A stretch of 38,273 nt of DNA from an uncultured Alphaproteobacteria bacterium (GTDB lineage Bacteria; Pseudomonadota; Alphaproteobacteria; CAAHEQ01; UBA3637). Shown piece by piece: positions 32,105-38,273 of this stretch (the stretch's first letter is position 1; every line of letters starts with the position of its first letter). A program made the position numbers and the translations under genes. The stretch lies in assembly GCA_949286465.1 (NCBI GenBank), contig CASECI010000031.1:1-38273 (forward strand). Direction: 5' to 3'. Under the pieces are notes generated by a model, which was given only the letters and a program-made list of their open reading frames with translations, had not been told where the DNA came from and did not search any database.

Positions 32105-33190
32105 ATGTCTTCACCAAAAGTCTCTATTATTATTCCAATTTATAACAGCGAAAAGTACATACATCAATGTATTGATAGTGTACTTAATCAAACACTTAAA
32201 GATATTGAAATTATCTTAATGGATGACGGCTCTTCCGATAACTCTTCTAGCATTTGTGATATATATGCTCGAAAAGACAAAAGAATCAAAGTTATTCACA
32301 AGAAAAATTCAGGATATGGAGACAATGTCAATAAGGGGATTCAATTAGCAACTGGAGAATACATTGGAATTGTTGAAGGGGATGATTTTGTTGAACCCGA
32401 TATGTATGAAAAACTTTATAATAATGCTCATCTCAATAACACTGATATTACAAAATGTTATTTTTACTTTTTTAATCAATTTCGAAAAAAACAAAATAAA
32501 AAACATCTTTTCATCAAAAATTCGGTTATAGAACCTCGTCACTCTTTTTCTGTAAAAGAATATCCGCTAATTTTGACTTACCATGCTTCCATTTGGGCTG
32601 CTATTTACCGTCGTTCTTTTATTCAAAATATAAAACTTCCAACAACTCCTAGAGCAAGCTATCAAGATTTTCCTTTCGTTTTTGAAGCTCTTTTAAAAGC
32701 AAAGAACATCTCTATTGTGCCCGAATATTTAATACATTATCGATGTGAAAAAAAACAAAATTCATCATCTGTAAAACCAGGAAGAGATGTTTTGTATTTA
32801 ATCGAACATGCACAATATATTCAAAATTTACTTAAAAATATGTGCCTCTATCAAAAATATAAAAAGGAATTCTTTCGCTATATAACTAGTTGTTTATATG
32901 GATATTTCAGAATCTTACCAGAGCAATATGCTGAAAATTATTATACGGAACTTGTTAAGTTCTACAAAAAAAATAAAGCCGATATTCCTTGGAAAGAACT
33001 ACCCCCTAATCTCAATCAATTTATTCACCTTCTTATTTTGGACAAAAAAAATGAGTTATTTTTAATAAAAAAAAGGCAATCAAAATTGTATAAAACTTGT
33101 ATCCGACTAACCTCTTGTTTTATATTAAATCCCAAAAAACGGCACGCGTATCGAAATAAAAAACTTTATAACATAAGAGAGACAATATGA
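32105..33190 (+). CDS. Family 2 glycosyltransferase, paralogue A
   Basis: This 361-residue GT-A enzyme has VSIIIPIYNSEKYIHQ, MDDGSSD (39-45) and EGDD (91-94) as the metal-binding site. HKKNSGYGDNVNKGIQ is shared with the paralogue at 34178. The C-terminus is strongly basic (KKRHAYRNKKLY), fitting membrane association. Start chosen at ATG 32105 (MSSPKVSII), right after the methyltransferase stop; the frame is open 27 bases upstream but only as overlap. It ends overlapping the GT90 gene (ATGA). Confidence 0.9.
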   Translation: MSSPKVSIIIPIYNSEKYIHQCIDSVLNQTLKDIEIILMDDGSSDNSSSICDIYARKDKRIKVIHKKNSGYGDNVNKGIQLATGEYIGIVEGDDFVEPDMYEKLYNNAHLNNTDITKCYFYFFNQFRKKQNKKHLFIKNSVIEPRHSFSVKEYPLILTYHASIWAAIYRRSFIQNIKLPTTPRASYQDFPFVFEALLKAKNISIVPEYLIHYRCEKKQNSSSVKPGRDVLYLIEHAQYIQNLLKNMCLYQKYKKEFFRYITSCLYGYFRILPEQYAENYYTELVKFYKKNKADIPWKELPPNLNQFIHLLILDKKNELFLIKKRQSKLYKTCIRLTSCFILNPKKRHAYRNKKLYNIRETI

Positions 33191-34185
33191 AAAAAACAAT
33201 AAAAATTATGGGTATTCCTTTTCTTAAAGTTAAAGAGAAAAAATCAAAAACAAAATACTATCTCTTTGGTATTCCTGTATATAAAAAGAAAAATGTAAAT
33301 AAGCCTATTATTCAGCACTCTGGCTCAGAAATGAAGCTAAGCTTCAACAAAGAAACACGTAGTTTTTCAATTACTGATTATGGTGCTATCGAAATTAGAA
33401 ACATTTCTATGTTCCACTTATTAGCAATTGCTATGACGAGAATTCGGATGAATTTACCTAAAAGCTTCGACCTAACCATTCAAACTGGAGATTATACTGG
33501 TTCTAACGAAAGATACGCTGCTTTCTGTAGGACTGAAGAGCAACAAAATATCATTCTTATTCCAGATTTTACTTTCGATGGATGGGCAACAATTGGTGTA
33601 TACAGTTATAAACAATTGATTGATGAAATCGTTGCAAAATCTAAAGAACCCTATAAATACGATAAACTTTTCTGGATTGGAAGTGTGGAAACACATCCTT
33701 CTCGTATTACTTTATGTGAAATGTCTTTAAAAGACAGCCGTATTGAAGCGATTGGCGCAAACTGGAAAAGAGAAACTTATCAAATTTATCGTACTCAGAA
33801 AGCTGACAAATTTGTTACCTTTCAAGATCATACTCAGTATAAATATTTAATAGATTTACAAGGATATGGTTATTCTGGACGTCTTAAGATATTGTTATTT
33901 ACTGGAAGACCTTTATTTGTTGCAGAAAGGAAGTGGAAAGAATATTTCTATGATGATTTAAAACCTTTCGTTCACTATATTCCTGTTAAAGAGGACTTAT
34001 CTGATCTGACAGAAAAACTAGATTGGGCAGAAACGCATTATGAGGAAGCTCTTCAAATAGCTAAAAATGCTCAAGAATACGCCCTGTCACATTTAACTCA
34101 GGAAAAAGCAACCGAAAAATTAGAAGAAATTTTAATGAATTATTCCGAACAATATGGAATTGAAGAAGGAAAAACAAATGGCTAA
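33187..34185 (+). CDS. GT90/CAP10-type glycosyltransferase
   Basis: This 332-residue protein has at its C-terminal half the CAP10/KDEL (GT90) block YKYLIDLQGYGYSGRLKIL (218-236), then TGRPLFVAERKW and DLKPFVHYIPVKEDLSDL. These match the donor-binding region of eukaryotic xylosyl/glucosyltransferases and bacterial LPS enzymes. The first 35 residues repeat a GIPFLKV / GIPVYKK motif, a lead segment also seen in gut bacterial transferases. It sits between two closely related GT2 enzymes and overlaps both. Likely adds a xylose or glucose-like sugar, by family only. Confidence 0.82.
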   Translation: MKKTIKIMGIPFLKVKEKKSKTKYYLFGIPVYKKKNVNKPIIQHSGSEMKLSFNKETRSFSITDYGAIEIRNISMFHLLAIAMTRIRMNLPKSFDLTIQTGDYTGSNERYAAFCRTEEQQNIILIPDFTFDGWATIGVYSYKQLIDEIVAKSKEPYKYDKLFWIGSVETHPSRITLCEMSLKDSRIEAIGANWKRETYQIYRTQKADKFVTFQDHTQYKYLIDLQGYGYSGRLKILLFTGRPLFVAERKWKEYFYDDLKPFVHYIPVKEDLSDLTEKLDWAETHYEEALQIAKNAQEYALSHLTQEKATEKLEEILMNYSEQYGIEEGKTNG

Positions 34186-35266
34186 GAAACCTAAAGTCTC
34201 TGTTATTGTTGCTATATATGGCAATGAAAAATATTTACATCAATGTATACAAAGTATTGTAGATCAAACATTAAAAGACATCGAAATTATCTTAATGGAT
34301 GATGGGTCAATTGATAAAAGCCCGGAGATTTGTGATGAATTTGCTCACAAAGATAAAAGAATCCGTGTCGTCCACAAAAAAAATTCAGGATATGGCGATA
34401 ATGTTAATCAAGGGATTCAACTTGCTCAAGGCGAATACATCGGCATTGTTGAAGGTGATGACTTTATTGAGCCAAATATGTATGAAAAGTTATATGAACA
34501 AGCTATTCGCCTTAATTCAGATATCGTCAAATGTAATTTCTACTTACATAACGCTTTAGCCAACCCTACGGATGTACCTTATCCACATTTACATACAGAC
34601 CTTCCATTAGTTGCACCTCTAAACGAAAACTTTCAGGTAAAAGACCATCAAGCTTTATTAACATACCATTCCTCGGTTTGGGCCTCCCTTTATCGAAGTG
34701 AATTTATTAAAAATATTAAATTCAGAACTACACCCGGCGCAACGTATCAAGATTTTCCTTTTATGTTTGAAGCTCTTATAAAGGCTAAACGCATATCTGT
34801 CTTAAATGAATATTTATTGCATTATCGGTTAGAAGATGGACAAAACTCATCCACTAAAAAACCTGGTAAAAAAATCCTTTATTTATGTGACCATGCCTTA
34901 CATCTACAAAGTTTCTTACATGAAAACAACTTATGGGATGAGTATAAGGAAATCTTTTATAGCCATGCGACAAATTGTATGAAAGGATGTTTCTATATCA
35001 CAGAACCTCAGTATAAATTAGAATTTTATAAACAATTACAGCTTTTTTATAAACCTCTCTTAAAAGATAAAGATTTTTCCTATCGTTTTTTTGACCATGA
35101 AAGTAAGACCTTTGTAAAATATATCTTAGCCAATCGTAAGGATATTCTTTTAAATCAAAAGACTATTCTATCCCGTTTTAAAAGATTCTTTCACCGCTTT
35201 ATAAGTCTCTTTATTTTTAACAAGAAAAAACGTAAAGAATACCGTAAATTATATGTACGAATTTAA
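34178..35266 (+). CDS. Family 2 glycosyltransferase, paralogue B
   Basis: This 362-residue GT-A enzyme starts MAKKPKVSVIVAIYGNEKY, with AAGGA seven bases upstream. MDDGSID and EGDD mark the nucleotide and metal site. HKKNSGYGDNVNQGIQ and the TYQDFPFMFEALIKAK region are nearly the same as in the GT2 at 32105, so the two arose by duplication around the GT90 gene. The start overlaps the GT90 stop by 8 bases. The C-terminus is basic. It probably uses a related donor to paralogue A with a different acceptor. Confidence 0.9.
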   Translation: MAKKPKVSVIVAIYGNEKYLHQCIQSIVDQTLKDIEIILMDDGSIDKSPEICDEFAHKDKRIRVVHKKNSGYGDNVNQGIQLAQGEYIGIVEGDDFIEPNMYEKLYEQAIRLNSDIVKCNFYLHNALANPTDVPYPHLHTDLPLVAPLNENFQVKDHQALLTYHSSVWASLYRSEFIKNIKFRTTPGATYQDFPFMFEALIKAKRISVLNEYLLHYRLEDGQNSSTKKPGKKILYLCDHALHLQSFLHENNLWDEYKEIFYSHATNCMKGCFYITEPQYKLEFYKQLQLFYKPLLKDKDFSYRFFDHESKTFVKYILANRKDILLNQKTILSRFKRFFHRFISLFIFNKKKRKEYRKLYVRI

Positions 35267-35280
35267 AAAGGAATATTGAT

Positions 35281-37227
35281 ATGCCTCATACACTTAAATT
35301 AATTATTTCCTATCATAAACCTGCATTTTTATTAAAAGATGATATATTTCTACCTATTCACGGAGGTCGAGATATTGCGTCTCAAAGAAATAAAGATGGA
35401 AAACTAAATTCTTATGATTATCAATGGCTTATGGAAAATCTAACCGGAGACAATACTGGAGATAATATATCCCAATTTAATCATGAATTCGGAGAATTAA
35501 GTGCTCTTTATTGGGCTTGGAAACATTATAATGAAATCGGAAACCCTGACTTCATCGGGTTAATGCATTATAGAAGACATTTTATTTTTAAACTAGAAGA
35601 TAGACATGTTTATAATTTTGCTTATCCCGAACAAAATTATTTAGAAAAAATAGCTTACTCTCATAAAAATATACAAGATCTATTAAATAAATATGATGTA
35701 TTTTGTCCTGTGCCTTTACATACAATGACTTGGAATGCCCAGAGTGTCTATCAGCAATATTTAGAAGGGGCTCAACATGAAATTTCTGATCTTGAAAAAG
35801 CTATTCGAATTTTAAAAAAGAAATATCCTCATCTTTCAAAAACAGCTGACGAATACATTCATGGAAATCAAGCTTATTTGTTCAATATGTTTATTATGAA
35901 AAGAGAACTCTTCATGGAGTTTGCTCCATTCCTATTCGATATATTATTAGAGCTAAACAAAAGCATTGATTATTCTGATCGTTCTCATGAAGGCGTTCGT
36001 GCAATGGGATTTGTTGCTGAACGATTAACTGGTATTTATTTAACTTATTTAAAACAAAATGGAAAAAAGATACAACCGCTACCTATAGCTTATTTGATGA
36101 ACACAGATTTGGACAAGGCAATTGAGCCTGCTTTTTCTGAAAATAATGTCCCTATTATACTCCCTTCAGACAATAATTATGTTCCATTCTTAGGCATAAC
36201 CCTTCAATCTATTTTAGATCATACTTCTGATAAAAAAAATTATGATATCTTCATCTTAGCAAGTCAAATTACCTCAGTTAACCAAAAACGAATCCTCTCC
36301 CTTATTCAAGGCTATAATAATGTTAGTCTCCGTTTTTGTGATATGGATTTGATTATGGAGAAATTTAAGGTTTCTTTCCCTATATATGCTTACTATACTG
36401 TCTCAACCTATTTTAGATTCTTTGCTCCTGAACTCTTTAAAAATTTCTCAAAAGTCATTTACTTAGATTCTGATATGATCGTCTTAGATGACGTTGCAAA
36501 GCTAATGGATTACGATTTAAAAGATAATCTTATTGGGGCTTGTCGTGATGCTGAGGCAAATCGCTGGCAATTAGGCCCTCATAAATATGAATTACAAAAG
36601 TATTATAAAGAAATAGGCCTCAAAAATCCTAAAGGTTATTTCCAAGCAGGAACGCTCGTTTTCAATATTAAGCAAATGAATAAAGAAAATACGATGAAAC
36701 GCTTCTTTGAGCAACTTAAAACAGATAAAAAGTTATTGTGCTTAGATCAGGATATTCTGAATATTGTCTGTCAAAACAGAGTCCTTTATCTTGATGTTGC
36801 ATGGAATATTGAATGGATTACACAAATTCGTTCTGAAAACCTGAATAAAGACTTATCTATTGATATGTACAATCTTTATAGTAAAGCACTTCAAAATCCG
36901 AAAATTATTCATTATTGTGATGATATAAAGCCTTGGAGAGAACCTTCCCGTCCTCTAGCGGATATTTGGTGGAAATATGCTCGAAAGACCATCTTTTATG
37001 AAGAAGTTCTTTTTAATAATATATCTCAAACATTCCACCAGATTGATTTAAATCCAATACAACAAAATTTAAAAAATATTGCCCACTTATCTAAGGATAA
37101 ATTCCTTTACCAAAAATATAAAATTATGTCAAAAATTACTTTCGGCAAAAAGAAAAAGAAATATAAGGAAAAAAAGAAAAAATTAAAAACTCATTTAAAA
37201 GAAATGAAAAACTTCTTAAAAAAATAA
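35281..37227 (+). CDS. DUF4422-GT8 fusion glycosyltransferase
   Basis: This 648-residue protein contains two transferase domains. Residues about 5-280 are DUF4422 (GDNTGDNIS, GELSALYWAWKH, LMHYRRHF at 94-101). Residues about 290-570 are GT8: VPIILPSDNNYVPFLGITLQ, TYFRFFAPEL, DxD site YLDSDMIV (394-401), GYFQAGTLVFNI and IIHYCDDIKPW. The last 30 residues are almost all Lys (FGKKKKKYKEKKKKL), a likely membrane-binding tail. It would add two sugars in turn. It is the last gene of the cluster; RBS AAAGGAATATTG. A terminator follows. Confidence 0.9.
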   Translation: MPHTLKLIISYHKPAFLLKDDIFLPIHGGRDIASQRNKDGKLNSYDYQWLMENLTGDNTGDNISQFNHEFGELSALYWAWKHYNEIGNPDFIGLMHYRRHFIFKLEDRHVYNFAYPEQNYLEKIAYSHKNIQDLLNKYDVFCPVPLHTMTWNAQSVYQQYLEGAQHEISDLEKAIRILKKKYPHLSKTADEYIHGNQAYLFNMFIMKRELFMEFAPFLFDILLELNKSIDYSDRSHEGVRAMGFVAERLTGIYLTYLKQNGKKIQPLPIAYLMNTDLDKAIEPAFSENNVPIILPSDNNYVPFLGITLQSILDHTSDKKNYDIFILASQITSVNQKRILSLIQGYNNVSLRFCDMDLIMEKFKVSFPIYAYYTVSTYFRFFAPELFKNFSKVIYLDSDMIVLDDVAKLMDYDLKDNLIGACRDAEANRWQLGPHKYELQKYYKEIGLKNPKGYFQAGTLVFNIKQMNKENTMKRFFEQLKTDKKLLCLDQDILNIVCQNRVLYLDVAWNIEWITQIRSENLNKDLSIDMYNLYSKALQNPKIIHYCDDIKPWREPSRPLADIWWKYARKTIFYEEVLFNNISQTFHQIDLNPIQQNLKNIAHLSKDKFLYQKYKIMSKITFGKKKKKYKEKKKKLKTHLKEMKNFLKK

Positions 37228-37229
37228 AA

Positions 37230-37256
37230 AAAGGGTCAAGATTTACTTGACCCTTT
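37230..37256. terminator. Bidirectional terminator ending the glycan cluster
   Basis: AAAGGGTCAAG (37230-37240) pairs perfectly over 11 bases with CTTGACCCTTT (37246-37256), loop ATTTA. On the minus strand a long T run follows, so it ends transcription from both sides: the glycan operon and the phage-like genes. Confidence 0.9.
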
Positions 37257-37261
37257 CTTCT

Positions 37262-37615
37262 TTATGGCTTGGGATATGTAGCTTTGACTTGAAGACACTT
37301 GTCTATGTATTCTTGAAGCTGTTTTGTCCCTGCTTCCTTCAAAATATCATCCCCTGAATTTATTTTTACATATGCATCCAAATAATCATTTACACTCGGA
37401 TAAGCCACCTCTCGTTTCTGAGCATATGTTCTTGTGTCTATTACCTCTCTTAAAAAAGGAGACCCATCTTCATTAGGTATAATTTCTTTTCCCTCCTTTT
37501 GCGCTGCAATCAATGATAACCATTCTTCTTTCGAAATTTCAAAAGCATTTTCACAATCTTCTTTTGAAATGAAAAAACCATAGCTTCCATCTTTTTTATG
37601 TTTCCCATAAAACAT
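37262..37615 (-). CDS. Phage tail-fibre-associated small protein
   Basis: This 117-residue protein follows the tail-fibre-like gene by 12 bases, with strong GGAGG upstream of its ATG. The N-terminal half (MFYGKHKKDGSYGFFIS, then AFEISKEEWLSLIAAQ) and the segment KREVAYPSVNDYLDAYVK resemble small phage proteins found beside tail fibres, where the last motif is RxxEYPxxxDQLDAL. Such proteins are thought to be tail-fibre assembly factors or parts of the fibre. I cannot name a family. Confidence 0.6.
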   Translation of the reverse strand: MFYGKHKKDGSYGFFISKEDCENAFEISKEEWLSLIAAQKEGKEIIPNEDGSPFLREVIDTRTYAQKREVAYPSVNDYLDAYVKINSGDDILKEAGTKQLQEYIDKCLQVKATYPKP

Positions 37616-37627
37616 TCTCTTCCTCCT

Positions 37628-38266
37628 CTATACTCCAATCAACAATAAATCTACAGTCTCATGTTTACTACTAACTCCGCGATTGTTATCACTTACCGTT
37701 ATAGTTGATAATGTACTTGACTGATTGATGACAATATTTGCATTAGAAACAACTCTGTAAAAATAACTAAATGCAACTGGAAATGTCCATGTAAAGTTAT
37801 TAGCGTTAGAACTAATTCGCATCATCATAATTTTTAAACGATCTGTCTCATGACCATACGGAAGTAATATACATGAACCTTCCTCTTCTGAATATAACCA
37901 TGATATACCTAATTTACCAATAAAAGAAGGAACATCAATATTACTTGCATCCTTTTTAGCAAGATTATCTATTTCAGTCTGAAACTGATTTAAGATTTGC
38001 TCAACTTCTTGTGCTTTCTCTGTAGCTAAAGATGCTTCGGAAGCACAGGTTTGTGCTAATGAAGAACAACTACTTGCTTTTTCTGAAGCTATCGTAGCTG
38101 ACTGATGTGCGTCATCTATTTTATTTTGTAAGGTTTGGACCATATTATTGATTTCTATACTTGAATTTTCAAGCGCTGTGGCATCGGAATTCCATAAAAT
38201 GGCTTTTCCTGCCTCTGGTGTTGGCAACTCCATATTTACCGTAGAGGCAAATTTCGGTAATACCAT
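37628..38266 (-). CDS. Phage tail-fibre-like protein (5' end may be cut)
   Basis: At least 212 residues. It starts with MVLPKFASTVNMELPTPE, then a coiled coil rich in Ala, Ser and Glu (about 40-105, with repeated SEKASS and ATEKAQ). The C-terminal domain about 110-212 has SFIGKLGISWLY, FTWTFPVAFSYFYRVV and an ending LLLIGV. That C-terminus is the gp53-like tail-fibre pattern that binds cell-surface receptors. The frame is open through codons before the first ATG to the window edge, so a longer protein is possible. Together with the following gene it looks like the end of a prophage or phage remnant. Confidence 0.65.
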   Translation of the reverse strand: MVLPKFASTVNMELPTPEAGKAILWNSDATALENSSIEINNMVQTLQNKIDDAHQSATIASEKASSCSSLAQTCASEASLATEKAQEVEQILNQFQTEIDNLAKKDASNIDVPSFIGKLGISWLYSEEEGSCILLPYGHETDRLKIMMMRISSNANNFTWTFPVAFSYFYRVVSNANIVINQSSTLSTITVSDNNRGVSSKHETVDLLLIGV

Positions 38267-38273
38267 ACTTCTA

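Noticed and set aside
26465..37227. Glycan cluster as an integrated mobile island
   Set aside because: No integrase, transposase, direct repeats or tRNA junction is visible at its ends. Base composition looks like the rest by eye.

Overview
The window is an AT-rich (by eye about one-third GC), gene-dense bacterial chromosome segment. The family mix points to a Gram-negative, probably alphaproteobacterial host: DUF2155 next to MlaD-type MCE proteins, an HPt/OmpR/EnvZ-type phosphorelay, a BepA-type M48 protease and a predicted outer-membrane barrel. The pilin N-terminus (G-RTLLEMLAVLAIIG) and the DUF4422/LicD/GT90 polysaccharide genes resemble those I associate with uncultured, host- or gut-associated Alphaproteobacteria. 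That placement is inference and no species is claimed.

Layout. Positions 1-3108 (minus strand) hold the 5' end of a type IV pilin-like gene, then an operon of HPt protein, OmpR-like regulator, EnvZ-like kinase and a small unknown protein. A tRNA-Leu(GAG) gene follows on the minus strand. On the plus strand come Fe-type superoxide dismutase and a SUKH-like protein coupled to queA. The block 5588-8454 (minus) is an envelope operon: GGT-like lipoprotein, two MlaD/MCE proteins and DUF2155. Its first gene overlaps head-to-head with a BepA-like M48/TPR protease. Positions 9823-16483 carry a complete N-type ATPase operon, atpDCQRBEFAG, with no delta-subunit gene. It is followed by a candidate structured small RNA.

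The middle section holds a CaCA antiporter, a divergent MnmA lacking the usual second catalytic cysteine, HU, tRNA-Val(TAC) and a small barrel protein. Positions 20777-24090 hold a tightly overlapping four-gene operon of unknown function: radical SAM enzyme, winged-helix/DPPW methyltransferase-like protein, ASCH protein and P-loop kinase. It has a near-consensus promoter and a 10-bp hairpin at the predicted transcript start. This is the strongest candidate here for an undescribed system. After it come a second candidate small RNA, tRNA-Thr(GGT) with an unusual T-loop, a HAD phosphatase and a Gdx/SugE-type SMR exporter.

Positions 25476-37227 form a surface-glycan cluster. It contains three GT2 enzymes, a DUF4422 transferase, a DUF4422-GT8 fusion, a GT90/CAP10 enzyme, a LicD-type phosphotransferase, a sugar SDR, a methyltransferase and two tandem, diverged UDP-galactopyranose mutases. 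A bidirectional terminator separates it from two phage tail-fibre-like genes on the minus strand at the right edge.

Several starts differ from the longest open frame because of ribosome-binding sites, tRNA overlap or family alignment. These are stated entry by entry. All family assignments come from reading motifs, without any database search.
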